Source: Amphritea balenae (GTDB lineage: Bacteria; Pseudomonadota; Gammaproteobacteria; Pseudomonadales; Balneatricaceae). From it: a DNA stretch of 64,000 bases. Location: contig NZ_RQXV01000014.1 in assembly GCF_003858655.1 (NCBI RefSeq), forward strand, positions 61,964-125,963, in the 5' to 3' direction. The position numbers were made by a program, and so were the translations under genes. Below, piece after piece: positions 37,228 to 46,786 of this stretch (positions are counted from its first letter, which is position 1; the number at the start of each line of letters is the position of its first letter). Under the pieces are notes generated by a model. That model searched no databases and was not told where the DNA came from. It worked only from the letters and a program-made list of their open reading frames with translations.

Positions 37228-38241
37228 TTATGCTCTCTCTTTGAGTAACTCTTCGTCGCGTCCCGGATACCAGGGCACACGCCCATCCAGTACACCCGAA
37301 CGATCAATAATTTCAGCTACCGCCTCTTCCTGACGATAAGCCATCACATGCACCCCACTCACTCCTTCGATCTCACGAAGCTCCTGAATCAGGTCTATAC
37401 AGATCTGCTGGCCCTCTTTTTTCTGATCTTTAGCACCAGCCAGACGATTAATTACTTCATCCGGGATATGAATTCCCGGTACGTTATTACGGATCCAGGT
37501 CGCTGTTCTGGCGGAAGCCATTGGCCCCACACCCGGCAACACAAAAACCTTTTCAAGCAAGCCCAGATCTCTTGAACGGGCCATAAACTCTTTGAACCGA
37601 GGAATATCAAAGCAGTAGTTGGTCTGAATAAATTGTGCACCGGCGGCAATTTTTTTCGCCATACGGTGAGGGCGAAAATCATAGGGTGGCGCAAACGGAT
37701 TAGATGCAGCCCCCAGAAACACTTTAGGTGCATCAGTGATGGTACGACCACTGAGAAACTCATGCTTATCACGCATGCCTCGTACCGTTTCCAGCAGAGA
37801 CATACAGTCAAGATCAAATACCGGCTTAGCTTCAGGATGATCCCCCGCCTGCACACCGTCACCGGTCAGACAGAGCATATTGGTAACGCCCATCGCGGCA
37901 CCGCCCAACACATCCCCCTGAATAGCGATGCGGTTCTTATCACGACAGGAGATCTGCATGACCGGGGAATAACCCACCCGGGTCAGTAAGGCACACATAC
38001 CTACACTGGACATATGGCAGTTAGCACCGGAACCATCGGTGGCATTCATACCATCGACATAACCATCAAATACCCGGGCACGGTCGTAAACATCTTCAGG
38101 ATTAGCTGAATCCGGCGGCGCCAATTCAGAAGTAACCGCGAAATGACCGGCCCGAAGTACCCGCTCCAACCGCCCCTGCGAGGAATGATCCGGCAGATGT
38201 GGAAACGGATCGCCCGCATTAGGTTCATCATGAAAAATCAC
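37228..38241 (-). CDS. metF: Methylenetetrahydrofolate reductase
   Basis: The 337-residue FAD-dependent TIM barrel shows VTSELAPPDSANPEDVYDRA, GMNATDGSGANCHMSS, QISCRDKNRIAIQGDVLGGAAMGVTNMLCLTGDG, FIQTNYCFDIPRF and VLPGVGPM. Here it probably runs in the oxidative direction, turning methyl-THF from demethylation into methylene-THF for FolD. The GTG start overlaps the stop of the MetV-like gene by four bases (GTGA), so the two are likely translated together and function as a complex. Being set in the corrinoid operon, it is probably distinct from the biosynthetic MetF of the organism. Confidence 0.93.
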   Translation of the reverse strand: MIFHDEPNAGDPFPHLPDHSSQGRLERVLRAGHFAVTSELAPPDSANPEDVYDRARVFDGYVDGMNATDGSGANCHMSSVGMCALLTRVGYSPVMQISCRDKNRIAIQGDVLGGAAMGVTNMLCLTGDGVQAGDHPEAKPVFDLDCMSLLETVRGMRDKHEFLSGRTITDAPKVFLGAASNPFAPPYDFRPHRMAKKIAAGAQFIQTNYCFDIPRFKEFMARSRDLGLLEKVFVLPGVGPMASARTATWIRNNVPGIHIPDEVINRLAGAKDQKKEGQQICIDLIQELREIEGVSGVHVMAYRQEEAVAEIIDRSGVLDGRVPWYPGRDEELLKERA

Positions 38242-38714
38242 TGCGATTTCTCCCTGGTCTGCTCTTTATTTTTCGAGATCTGACGCACGACACGCAACCA
38301 GGAAGAACTCCCTTGCTGACTAAAATCAACCGGTTTTTGTACTGCAAAAATACGATCACCATTCTTCATCTTCTGGCTACCTTTCCAGCCTTCCACCCAG
38401 ACACAGCGGCGATCGGCGTACACTTCGCAATTACCGTTAAGTCGTACACCGCCACAAGGACCGTTACGCAGATTTTTCGGGCAATTCATAGAACAGGACA
38501 TACCGGTGGAACTCAGAGCACACTGGCCACACATTTTGCAATCAAAGAGCAACCCTTTGCAGGCTTGTTCAATCTTGCTCATCGGCTTTTCAGCACGCTG
38601 ATAACCGATCTTGTTCCATACCGGATGCAACTTAACCAGCACCGGTTCAAACATGTTGTAGATACGCTCAAATGCGCCAGCATGGCGTACTACCCAAAGA
38701 CGAACGGAATACAC
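38238..38714 (-). CDS. MetV-like zinc/Fe-S partner of methylene-THF reductase
   Basis: The protein of about 158 residues has a cysteine-rich core, FDCKMCGQCALSSTGMSC followed by MNCPKNLRNGPCGGV, NGNCEV and RRCVWVEGW. These are typical of the MTHFR C-terminal/MetV domain that binds a zinc or Fe-S site and partners MetF in acetogens. I choose GTG at 38714, which gives an N-terminus MYSVRLWVVRHA and has GGGAGGT upstream. A TTG at 38756 would add 14 residues without a clear ribosome binding site. Its end overlaps the reductase start. Confidence 0.85.
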   Translation of the reverse strand: MYSVRLWVVRHAGAFERIYNMFEPVLVKLHPVWNKIGYQRAEKPMSKIEQACKGLLFDCKMCGQCALSSTGMSCSMNCPKNLRNGPCGGVRLNGNCEVYADRRCVWVEGWKGSQKMKNGDRIFAVQKPVDFSQQGSSSWLRVVRQISKNKEQTREKSQ

Positions 38715-38766
38715 AAACACCTCCCGCCACGATCGCTTTAACCGTGGGATATGCAAATCAAATCAG

Positions 38767-39474
38767 TTACTTCAGCTCTACCGCGATTCTGCGGTTAAAG
38801 GATTCAAGCGCGGCACCCAGATCACCACTACCGCCAGCGTAATGCTCAAAGGTCAGGTTAAGCCGATCAGCGGCTGCCTGAGCCTGACGCTTCAACCCCT
38901 CATCATCGCTCTGCGAGATATACAGCAGCTTGCGATAATGCCCAAAATACATAGGTTCCAGTTCAGGCTTTTTATCCAACCCTAGCCCCCGAATAACCAG
39001 ACGATCAAAATGTCGCACCAGAAAGTCCGTCAGGTAAAAAGTACCGATCTCATCTTCATGAAACTGGTTAAAACGCTCGCCACCGCTAAAAAACTCATAG
39101 CAATGAGCACCCGGTATCCGCTCTATACCTTCTTCTTCCAGCATGGCATCCAACAAACCACCGGTACCGCAATCGCCATAAGCAACAAACACTTGTTGTC
39201 CTTTGGCTTTGGCCGCATCGATATGCTGTTTAACCGCCGCTGGAATTTTTTCCGGAAAGTTATGTAACTCTGCACTGATACTTTGCGTCTGCAGGTGAGT
39301 CCAGCCGTTAGCTCGGGAGATCGCAGTGATCTCCCGCAACAACGCCGAACAGGTAATCACTACCGCCGAAGCATCCGTTCGCTGATCCGAAAATTCACGA
39401 ATAGACTGAGGCACTTTGCAGGCCCGTTTACGAGACCGCTCAGCCTGAGGCTCTGAATGTACATCTAACTGCAT
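38767..39474 (-). CDS. DUF1638 protein of a corrinoid methyltransferase operon
   Basis: The 235-residue protein is recognised as DUF1638 from VVITCSALLREI, VFVAYGDCGTGGLLDAML, RIPGAHCYEFFSGGERF and GTFYLTDFLVRHFDRLVIRGLGLDKKPEL. Family members are commonly encoded next to MttB-family and corrinoid proteins, but no reaction is established. The conserved Cys, Gly and His residues hint at a metal or cofactor site. I start at the ATG at 39474 with TTGGAG eight bases upstream. A longer frame would overlap the corrinoid gene. It lies third from the centre of the operon, between corrinoid protein and MetV-like partner. Confidence 0.85.
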   Translation of the reverse strand: MQLDVHSEPQAERSRKRACKVPQSIREFSDQRTDASAVVITCSALLREITAISRANGWTHLQTQSISAELHNFPEKIPAAVKQHIDAAKAKGQQVFVAYGDCGTGGLLDAMLEEEGIERIPGAHCYEFFSGGERFNQFHEDEIGTFYLTDFLVRHFDRLVIRGLGLDKKPELEPMYFGHYRKLLYISQSDDEGLKRQAQAAADRLNLTFEHYAGGSGDLGAALESFNRRIAVELK

Positions 39475-39502
39475 TTCGGATGCTCCAATATCTATCCAGA
39501 GA

Positions 39503-40216
39503 TCAGGCAGCTCGCTTCTGAGCAACCATCTCTTTAGCCATATCAACAGCTACAGCCGCATCACGGCAGTAACCATCTGCACCGACTGCATCACCAAACT
39601 CTTCATTCAAAGGTGCACCACCAACCAGTACGATGAAATCATCACGAATACCTTTTTCTTTCATGGTATCGATCACAACTTTCATATACGGCATGGTAGT
39701 GGTAAGCAGTGCCGACATACCTAAAATGTCTGGCTTATGCTCTTCCAGTGCTTCGAGGTAATCCTCAACTGGAATATTGATACCAATATCGATAACTTCA
39801 AAACCGGCACCTTCCATCATCATCGCTACCAGGTTCTTACCGATATCGTGGATATCACCTTTCACTGTACCGATAACCATTTTACCGACTGACTCTGCAC
39901 CGGTTTCAGCCAGCAGAGGACGAAGAATCTCCATTCCTCCTTTCATTGCATTCGCTGCGGAAAGTACTTCGGGAACAAACAGAATACCGTCACGGAAATC
40001 CACACCCACAATTGCCATACCGGCCACTAGAGCTTCGTTCAGTACTCTGGACGGTGACCAGTCCCGCTCAAGCAGGATATTTGTTCCTTCCATAATTTCT
40101 TCACGTAAACCGTTGTATAAGTCGTCGAACATCTGCTCAACAAGCTCATCATCGGGAAGAGTGGTCAGATCAAGCTCTTCTTCGTCATACAACTCTTCAA
40201 CATCAGACATCTGCAT
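39503..40216 (-). CDS. Corrinoid (B12-binding) methyl carrier protein
   Basis: This 237-residue MtaC/MttC-type protein has an N-terminal helical cap domain (about 15-105). A Rossmann-like B12 domain follows with GTVKGDIHDIGKNLVAMMMEGAGFEVIDIG, where DxHxxG supplies the lower-axial histidine, then LGMSALLTTTMPYM and VGGAPLNEEFGDAVGADGY. It would accept a methyl group from the MttB-family enzyme and hand it to the THF methyltransferase. It is the first gene of the operon, and the operator at 40307-40333 lies about 90 bp upstream. Confidence 0.95.
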   Translation of the reverse strand: MQMSDVEELYDEEELDLTTLPDDELVEQMFDDLYNGLREEIMEGTNILLERDWSPSRVLNEALVAGMAIVGVDFRDGILFVPEVLSAANAMKGGMEILRPLLAETGAESVGKMVIGTVKGDIHDIGKNLVAMMMEGAGFEVIDIGINIPVEDYLEALEEHKPDILGMSALLTTTMPYMKVVIDTMKEKGIRDDFIVLVGGAPLNEEFGDAVGADGYCRDAAVAVDMAKEMVAQKRAA

Positions 40217-40306
40217 AAACCCCAGTAGTTATTCAAACCTGTCCGTCTCGGGGGACGGAATGTTGCTTTAGATTATGGCCAGAGCGCTATCCGTTCTGAT
40301 ATTTGT

Positions 40307-40333
40307 GCGACCCGAAGTTACTGGAAAGCGACA
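40307..40333 (-). promoter_or_regulatory. 21-bp-spaced operator upstream of the corrinoid operon
   Basis: On the minus strand TGTCGC (40333-40328) is followed 21 bp later by GGTCGC (40312-40307). It is nearly identical, including GGGTCGC, to the operator before purU. The 427-bp gap also holds the folD operator and a small stem TCCGTC / GACGGA near 40245. Confidence 0.75.
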
Positions 40334-40346
40334 CCCAAAAATAGCC

Positions 40347-40373
40347 CGTCGCGAGTTGTAAAGTGCAGGTCGC
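40347..40373 (+). promoter_or_regulatory. 21-bp-spaced operator facing folD
   Basis: On the plus strand CGTCGC at 40347 and GGTCGC at 40368 are 21 bp apart and point toward folD, about 270 bp away. It sits back-to-back with the corrinoid-operon operator 14 bp away, so one regulator could serve both divergent promoters. Confidence 0.6.
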
Positions 40374-40643
40374 GCGGGAGCATGCCCGGATGCCGTTCAG
40401 GCCTACCCTGTATAGCTGAAAAATAGAGATCTGAAGAGGCGTCGTTACTGGATAACTTTGTGAGCAAAAACTCATTGCGCAAAACTCGAATTAAAATGAC
40501 CGTGATAGAAAGCACAACATTTTCAGCGCGATAGATTTCGAAGCACTTATACAAAGCCAGGCTGACCTGCGCAACTTTTGGCTTAATCAAAAAAAGCCAT
40601 GATCAGACAATTAACACCAGTAACCAGAAAGGGCCTTACAAAG

Positions 40644-41537
40644 ATGGCACAACTCATTGATGGCAAAGCGTTTGCTGCCAGTCTCCGTAACGATATTGCA
40701 GAGGAAGTAGCCAAACTACACCAGCAGGGAATTACACCTGGCCTGGCAGTAATACTGGTAGGTGAAGACCCTGCCAGCCAGGTTTACGTGCGCAATAAGG
40801 GTAAGCAAACGATCGAAGTAGGCATGTCATCTTTTGTTCATAAGCTGCCCGAAAGTACTTCTCAGACAGACCTGTTGGCATTGATAAACAAACTAAATAA
40901 TGACAACAGCGTGCAAGGTATTTTGGTACAGATTCCGCTACCGGATCATATCGATGCTGATACTGTCATTAACGCCATTGATCCCCGTAAAGATGTAGAT
41001 GGCTTTCATCCGGTTAATGTGGGTCGGTTTTCTACCGGTGGCAACGGTACTATCCCCTGCACGCCACTCGGCTGCCTGATGCTGCTCAAAGACCAACTTG
41101 GCGACCTGAGTGGCGCCCGCGCACTGGTTTTGGGTCGATCTAATATTGTCGGAAAACCGATGAGCACCCTACTATTGAATGAAAACTGCACCGTCACCAC
41201 CGCCCACTCCCGCACTAAAGATCTACAAGAAGAGTGTCGCCGGGCAGACATCCTGATCGTTGCTGTCGGCCGTCCGGAGATGGTCAAAGGAAGCTGGATT
41301 AAACCCGGCGCTACAGTGATTGACGTAGGCATCAATCGTATCGAGCAGGATAGCGGCAAAGCCCGCTTAGTCGGTGATGTTCAGTTTTCCAGCGCAGCTG
41401 AAGTGGCAGGTGCCATTACTCCGGTGCCGGGTGGTGTTGGGCCAATGACCATCGCCTGCCTGCTGCTAAACACACTCACTGCCGCACTACGGCAGAATGA
41501 TCTGCCGATCCCAACCTGGATACCGACTCAGAACTAA
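40644..41537 (+). CDS. folD: Bifunctional methylene-THF dehydrogenase/methenyl-THF cyclohydrolase
   Basis: The 297-residue FolD shows [19 protein letters not shown], with catalytic Tyr48 and Lys52, [22 protein letters not shown], the NADP-site [13 protein letters not shown] and [15 protein letters not shown]. It converts methylene-THF to 10-formyl-THF. The ATG at 40644 gives the canonical N-terminus; an in-frame ATG at 40599 would add 15 residues not usual in the family. It is divergent from the corrinoid operon and has a matching operator, so it likely serves the demethylation route, perhaps in addition to a housekeeping copy. Confidence 0.95.
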   Translation: MAQLIDGKAFAASLRNDIAEEVAKLHQQGITPGLAVILVGEDPASQVYVRNKGKQTIEVGMSSFVHKLPESTSQTDLLALINKLNNDNSVQGILVQIPLPDHIDADTVINAIDPRKDVDGFHPVNVGRFSTGGNGTIPCTPLGCLMLLKDQLGDLSGARALVLGRSNIVGKPMSTLLLNENCTVTTAHSRTKDLQEECRRADILIVAVGRPEMVKGSWIKPGATVIDVGINRIEQDSGKARLVGDVQFSSAAEVAGAITPVPGGVGPMTIACLLLNTLTAALRQNDLPIPTWIPTQN

Positions 41538-41567
41538 ACAGTCAAAAGTCAGGTGAGCCTGATAATA

Positions 41568-41603
41568 AAGCCGGGCAGTATTACTCAATACCTACCCGGC
41601 TTC
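41568..41603 (+). terminator. Terminator after folD
   Basis: The stem AAGCCGGG / CCCGGCTT, extended by AGTATT / AATAC inside, lies about 30 bp past the stop; the T run is short. Confidence 0.6.
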
Positions 41604-41724
41604 TGGCCTTTAAATATATTGCTTAAATTACCGAATCGCATGCTATCGAAATAGCCGCTGATGCAGAAAAATCTTAGAGTTCAATCTACCAGAAGTTACC
41701 AAACGAGCGTTGAACATGCCTGAA

Positions 41725-42077
41725 TCAGGCATCTAGCTTGCTAATAAAATCAGCAGCCTCTTGTCGGGTAAAAAATCGACCCAGACGGACAAACCCAGAG
41801 ACAATCGCACAGCGGATTTCCTCAACATGACCTGCCAGATTTCTCCTTATGATCCATTCATCCGGTAAACCATCCAACATATGAAACGGTGCCTGGCGCC
41901 CATCAGGATAACGAGAAAGCTCAATTCGTCCGGATACAGGGTCCATAAATGCAGGAATAAAACCAGCAGATACATTTCCCACACTGACACCACCACTGCC
42001 TTGAAACTTTTTATTTTCGGCAGCCAAACGGCTTTGGTTAGTTTGTTGGTAAGATCTTTGGTTAGCTAGTCTGGTCA
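41725..42077 (-). CDS. Conserved-looking hypothetical protein, 116 residues
   Basis: I do not recognise the family. The protein is basic at the N-terminus (TRLANQRSYQQTNQSRLAAENKKF). It contains SGRIELSRYPDGRQAPFHMLDGLP in the middle and ends with a helical RLGRFFTRQEAADFISKLDA. No signal peptide or membrane segment is present. I start at the ATG at 42077, with AGGTGA seven bases upstream, instead of the GTG at 42087. It stands alone between folD and the HAD gene. The 396-bp AT-rich gap upstream (42078-42473) shows no other gene or recognised site. Confidence 0.6.
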
Positions 42078-42473
42078 TTTTGATCACCTATCGGCTTAGC
42101 ATCAGCATTCCCTTATCGTTATTGCACCCTTACTATTGCATCCCTTAATGAATCAAACGTGAATCGTTTCACTCATATAAAACATTGCAAACTACAGACC
42201 AACAACAAATTACAGCGATTTATACCGCTCTATCATTTTGTTTTAAAAGTTGAAATAGAAAAATTGAAGTTATACTTTTCATTTTGATTACACCAAATAT
42301 CAGCCCGAAATTATTTTTTTGATGCACTCAATCTGACGCAAGATGCTATTTTAATCATTTGATCAAAACACCTGAAACAGCTCATTTACCATCAGCTACG
42401 ACCAGGATATTTGGTCTCTCTAAACTTCTGCTGCTAGTCTGACCTGTAATGTATCGCGATAAGGACTCAGGTA

Positions 42474-44186
42474 ATGGCACTTTCAACTGCAGGCGCAACA
42501 CCTCCTTTTCCCACCGTTATACTGTTTGACTGGCACGGCACCCTGGTCGATACCCACGATGCGATGTATCAGGCGATAGAAGAGATGCTGGCACAGCTGG
42601 ACGAACTCGATCTGATGCGGCATATCCTGCCGGAGGGACAGGCTAAGACAGAGGAGGATGAGAAGCTAATCCGCTATATCCGGATCTTCCGCCACCTACA
42701 CCCCAAAGTACTGGCCGAGCAACGCATCTCCCGCACCGATATTTTTGACGTCCTGTTTGGCGATAACGATCTCGCCAACGCCATTGCCCACCGCGCTTAT
42801 GATCGCTGCTATCACAATCATTACGGCAGCGTAGCGCCATTTCAGGACGGCATGCATGACTATCTCTGCTACCTGAAAAAACTGGGTATCAAAATAGGGG
42901 TAGTGACTAATCGCAGTGGTGAATTTCTCGCTCCAGAGCTGGCAAAGGTTGATAATGGTCGCTGGCAAAATCTATTTGATTTCACCCTGGGCGGAGACGA
43001 AGCGCCACGCTATAAGCCCGCCCCCCATGGTTTACTTCATGCGATAGAGCGACTCGGCGAAACCGCTGATACAAGGGTCTGGTATGTTGGTGACAGCCTG
43101 ACGGACATGATTACCGCCAGCAAAGCCAATATCACCTCAGTATTTTACAACGGTGCCCTGTGGGACGATAACTGGTTTGAATATGTTTTTTCAGCCGCAG
43201 ACCATGCTGACCATTCACCTACCGCTATTGCTAATAGTTTTGATCAGCTGATCGATCTGGTAGAAACCGCCGGAAGTGCCTGTTCTGAGCAACCAATAGC
43301 GACAAACCTTCTCAATCAAAGACCTGCCCGATTACCCCCTCTCACACCGCCACCACCCCGCGAAGAGCCCGACTGGCACCCTGCGGTTGCAAACCTGACC
43401 TACCCAAGAATTGTACTGTTCGACTGGCACGCCACTCTGGTAGACACCCTGGATGCGATGTACCACGCAGTGGATGACATGTTAAAAGATCTGCGGGAAA
43501 TGGGCTTACTGGATCACCTGGTTCCTTCCGCTTCATGCAAATCACCCGATGATTCAAGACTGGTAGAATATGTCCGTGAAAACCTCAGCCTGCACCCCAA
43601 AATAAAACTGGATCGCAAGATATCCCGTACCGATATCTTCGAAATCCTGTTTGCCGATAATCAGGAGGCTAAGCAGATTGCGCACCAGGGATTTAATCGC
43701 CACTACCGCAATTACTACGGTACTGCCCTGCCCTTTGAACCCAAAGTGAAGCAAGTGTTACAGGGCTTGCGCCAACTAGGCCTGACCGTTGGCGTAATCA
43801 CCAACCGCGACCGGGAGTTCTTCAGCCACGAGCTTGCCACCATCGAGGGCACCGGCTGGAACGAGCTATTTGATACCGAAATTTGTGGTGACGATACTGA
43901 ACGCCGTAAACCCCATGCCGATCAGATCTATAAAGCTGCGGATAATCTTGGCTCTGGCATAGGGAGAGATATCTGGTATGTGGGCGACAGTACTACCGAT
44001 GTCATTGCCGCAAAAAGTGCTGGAATTACCAGCGTGTTCTTTAACGGTGCCCTGTGGGACCAACCCTGGCTGAATACAATATTTCCTGGATCGGAACGAT
44101 ATCCGCACAAACCGGATGTTGTGGTTAATGACTTTTCTGAGTTTTGGGCGCTGGTATTAGCCTGCCGTAATATCCAGCGCAAGTAA
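42474..44186 (+). CDS. Tandem-duplicated HAD-superfamily hydrolase
   Basis: The 570-residue protein is two HAD domains in tandem, about 1-275 and 300-570. Each has motif I (FDWHGTLVDT and FDWHATLVDT), a helical cap with RTDIFDVLF or RTDIFEILF, motif II (GVVTNRSGEF, GVITNRDREF), a lysine region (RYKPAPH, RRKPHAD) and motif IV (VWYVGDSLTDMI, IWYVGDSTTDVI). In both copies the usual second Asp of DxD is His, so the acid/base step may differ from ordinary phosphatases. The substrate is unknown. It is transcribed alone, convergent with cobT. Confidence 0.88.
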   Translation: MALSTAGATPPFPTVILFDWHGTLVDTHDAMYQAIEEMLAQLDELDLMRHILPEGQAKTEEDEKLIRYIRIFRHLHPKVLAEQRISRTDIFDVLFGDNDLANAIAHRAYDRCYHNHYGSVAPFQDGMHDYLCYLKKLGIKIGVVTNRSGEFLAPELAKVDNGRWQNLFDFTLGGDEAPRYKPAPHGLLHAIERLGETADTRVWYVGDSLTDMITASKANITSVFYNGALWDDNWFEYVFSAADHADHSPTAIANSFDQLIDLVETAGSACSEQPIATNLLNQRPARLPPLTPPPPREEPDWHPAVANLTYPRIVLFDWHATLVDTLDAMYHAVDDMLKDLREMGLLDHLVPSASCKSPDDSRLVEYVRENLSLHPKIKLDRKISRTDIFEILFADNQEAKQIAHQGFNRHYRNYYGTALPFEPKVKQVLQGLRQLGLTVGVITNRDREFFSHELATIEGTGWNELFDTEICGDDTERRKPHADQIYKAADNLGSGIGRDIWYVGDSTTDVIAAKSAGITSVFFNGALWDQPWLNTIFPGSERYPHKPDVVVNDFSEFWALVLACRNIQRK

Positions 44187-44263
44187 GGTTGACGCAGTAG
44201 CAATTGAGAAAACGTAACCTCGATAAACCGACAGCATGATAGCTGCAACCAACCTTTTCGAAA

Positions 44264-45313
44264 CTAGCCTTCTGCTACCCCCGCATCAGCAAAGGTTGCC
44301 ATACCATTATGCAGATCGCAGGCAACCCGCAGCATAGGTACTGCTGTCGCGGCGCCACTCCCTTCACCCAGTCGCATCCCCATATCCAGTAATGGCTCTG
44401 CATCCAGCGCTTCCAACATCGCCTTATGCCCAGGCTCGGCTGAACGATGTGAAAAGATCAGCCAGTCTTTCACGCCAGGCTGCAACTTAACCGCCACTAA
44501 TGCTGCGGCGGTGGTGATATATCCATCCACCAGCACCGGTAAACCTTGTTGTGCGCAACTGATATAGGCCCCGGTTAACGCGGCTATCTCGAAGCCTCCC
44601 AGACAACGCAACACTTTTAAGGGTTCAGACTCGAGCCCCTCATAACGCTGCAATGCTTGTTGCAGAACTTGTGCTTTATGGGACACACCCTCAGCATCTA
44701 AGCCGGTTCCAGGACCGGCCAGATCGACAGGATCAGCCCCAAGTAACGCGCAGGCGATCGCAGCTGCCGGCGTGGTATTGCCGATACCCATATCACCACC
44801 AATAAACAGATCCGCGGCCATCTCCTTTGCCTGTAGCACCGCTTCTCGTCCGGCATTCATGGCAATAGCTAACTGTTCTGATGTCATCGCATCCTGCTTA
44901 TGCAGGTTGCCAGTGCCATGGCCAGCACGACGGCTAATCACACCGGGCATTGTCCCCGGATCGGTCACAGTGCCTACATCAACCACCTGCAGGCTTGCCC
45001 CCAGCGTCTTAGCCAATACACTAATGGCAGCACCACCAGCGGAAAAATTTGCCACCATTTGTACCGTCACTTCCTGTGGGAAAGCGGACACACCCGCAGC
45101 AACTACACCGTGATCAGCAGCAAAGATAGTGATATTGATCTTTTCTGCCGAAGGCTTTTCACTACCTTGCATTGCACTCAGGCGCACTGCCACATCTTCC
45201 AACCGACCCAATGATCCGGGCGGTTTTGTCAGTTGCATCTGGCGCTCCAGCGCGGCTGACTGCAGGGCTACATCAGGTACTTTAAGGGTATTACTCAGCC
45301 ACTCAATGGTCAC
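44264..45313 (-). CDS. cobT: Nicotinate-nucleotide:dimethylbenzimidazole phosphoribosyltransferase
   Basis: This 349-residue CobT makes alpha-ribazole phosphate for the lower ligand of cobalamin. Motifs are [55 protein letters not shown] and the catalytic-Glu region [16 protein letters not shown]. The start overlaps the cobU stop by four bases, so the two are coupled. Lower-ligand salvage fits a locus that depends on corrinoid proteins. Confidence 0.96.
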   Translation of the reverse strand: MTIEWLSNTLKVPDVALQSAALERQMQLTKPPGSLGRLEDVAVRLSAMQGSEKPSAEKINITIFAADHGVVAAGVSAFPQEVTVQMVANFSAGGAAISVLAKTLGASLQVVDVGTVTDPGTMPGVISRRAGHGTGNLHKQDAMTSEQLAIAMNAGREAVLQAKEMAADLFIGGDMGIGNTTPAAAIACALLGADPVDLAGPGTGLDAEGVSHKAQVLQQALQRYEGLESEPLKVLRCLGGFEIAALTGAYISCAQQGLPVLVDGYITTAAALVAVKLQPGVKDWLIFSHRSAEPGHKAMLEALDAEPLLDMGMRLGEGSGAATAVPMLRVACDLHNGMATFADAGVAEG

Positions 45314-45831
45314 AACTTTTCACCTTTTAAGGTATGCGGTAAGCCCGCAACAGTTAATACTACGCGATCACAGACCGCTGCCACATTCTGATGAAGCAGA
45401 CCGGATTCATCCTGAAACTGTCGGGTCATTTCACCCATAGGAACAATGCCTAAACCCACTTCATTACTCACCATAATTATCTCGCCGGGCAACTCGGGTA
45501 AGGTCTTCAGCAAAGCATCCATTTCTACCTGAAAATGCCGGCCTTCATCCATAAACATGATGTTTGTCAGCCACAGCGTCAGGCAATCAACTAATATACA
45601 TAGCCCCTCGCGGGCCTGCTGCTTCAGAGTCGCAGCCAGATGCACCGGCTCCTCAGTCAGCAACCAGTGATCAGGGCGCCGTTGCCGGTGCTTTGCAATA
45701 CGTTCTGCCATCTCGCCATCACCACTTGTAGCTGTGGCGATGTAAAGCACCTGACTATCAGATTCCGTCGCTAGTCTTTCCGCTATTGCACTCTTACCGG
45801 AACGGGCTCCGCCAAGGATCAATTGTTTCAT
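45310..45831 (-). CDS. cobU: Adenosylcobinamide kinase/guanylyltransferase
   Basis: The 173-residue bifunctional enzyme phosphorylates adenosylcobinamide and forms GDP-cobinamide. Seen are the P-loop [12 protein letters not shown] (7-18), the guanylylation-site region [12 protein letters not shown] (with its His), [11 protein letters not shown] and the signature [20 protein letters not shown]. It is the first of a two-gene unit with cobT. The 200 bp between it and the upstream GST gene contains no cobalamin-riboswitch box that I can recognise. Confidence 0.95.
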   Translation of the reverse strand: MKQLILGGARSGKSAIAERLATESDSQVLYIATATSGDGEMAERIAKHRQRRPDHWLLTEEPVHLAATLKQQAREGLCILVDCLTLWLTNIMFMDEGRHFQVEMDALLKTLPELPGEIIMVSNEVGLGIVPMGEMTRQFQDESGLLHQNVAAVCDRVVLTVAGLPHTLKGEKL

Positions 45832-46030
45832 TTAAGATTCCCAAACTTACTGAGGTAAGCCTCGCTAACAGGCCAGGTAATGAAAGTTACACTATCTATC
45901 AGTTTCATTGCGCCAACCATTATAAGAACATCCTCAGCATAGAAAAGGGCTTATTCAGCCCAGTACTTAACTTGTATCAAAGCCAACAACATATATCTTT
46001 CACCCGCATCGAAAGAAGCCAGAACGCGCA

Positions 46031-46768
46031 TCAAAATGCCGAAACTTTTTCGACTGACAGATCAGGAGGCGATGGTTGGTTAAAAAATGGCGCGCGGATC
46101 TTATGCTCTGGAAAAACCTTTACAACAGCCGGCAGCTGCTCCAACTCAGTTAACAGTGCCTGCAAATGCGGCAAACAGATCAGTACATCCGGGCTTAAAG
46201 CCCGCCCCCGGGGATACAGCTGCGACCAGCGACACAATATCCCCAGATAAAAGTCCAGAACAGTCAGTTGCTCTCCCATCAACCAGGGGCCAGAACTGTT
46301 TTTTGCCAGCTCGTCCTCCAGTAAAGACAGATGCCCGGCAACACGTTCACGGGTCTTTTCTAATAGCGGGCCAACCGCTGATTCATCTACAACATGGCGA
46401 TCCGGGTAGAACTGCACCCTTAGATCCGCATGCAGGGTATTTGAAAGGTAAAATAGCCACTGAAGAAAGCGGGGGCGCTCTGGCATCGCAGACGCTAAAG
46501 GCGCAAGTTTCTGGTACTTATCCGCCAAATAAAGAACGATCGCTGCAGTTTCGAAAACCGGCTGATCACCATCGACTAATACCGGCACCAACCCCTGAGG
46601 ATTCAATGTACTGAGAAACTGATCTGAACGATGCTCTTTAACACTCCAATCGACCCATTTCAGCTCATAGCTCAATTCATCCGGTCCGACCAAATGAGCC
46701 AAATGCTCCAGTACCATGTGAACAATAATATTTGCGCTATCCGGCGCTCCATAAAGGCTATAGCTCAT
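46031..46768 (-). CDS. Glutathione S-transferase family protein
   Basis: The 245-residue protein has an N-terminal thioredoxin-like domain ending in the cis-Pro and gamma-glutamyl site (GLVPVLVDGDQPVFETAAIVLYLADKY). An all-helical C-terminal domain follows, with LMGEQLTVLDFYLGILCRW (the N-capping motif). It lies 18 bases behind the Fe-S protein gene and so is probably the third gene of the hydantoinase operon. A detoxification or thiol-dependent role in C1 metabolism is possible, but no substrate is indicated. Confidence 0.85.
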   Translation of the reverse strand: MSYSLYGAPDSANIIVHMVLEHLAHLVGPDELSYELKWVDWSVKEHRSDQFLSTLNPQGLVPVLVDGDQPVFETAAIVLYLADKYQKLAPLASAMPERPRFLQWLFYLSNTLHADLRVQFYPDRHVVDESAVGPLLEKTRERVAGHLSLLEDELAKNSSGPWLMGEQLTVLDFYLGILCRWSQLYPRGRALSPDVLICLPHLQALLTELEQLPAVVKVFPEHKIRAPFFNQPSPPDLSVEKVSAF

Positions 46769-46786
46769 GATTAAACATCCGCATCC

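Noticed and set aside
40217..40643. Folate, glycine or SAH riboswitch, or a small minus-strand gene, in the corrinoid/folD gap
   Set aside because: No conserved riboswitch core is visible. The minus-strand frame at 40318-40590 lies across the operators and lacks family similarity.
45832..46030. Cobalamin riboswitch upstream of cobU
   Set aside because: I looked for the B12-box and conserved core on the minus strand and saw neither. A covariance-model search would settle it.
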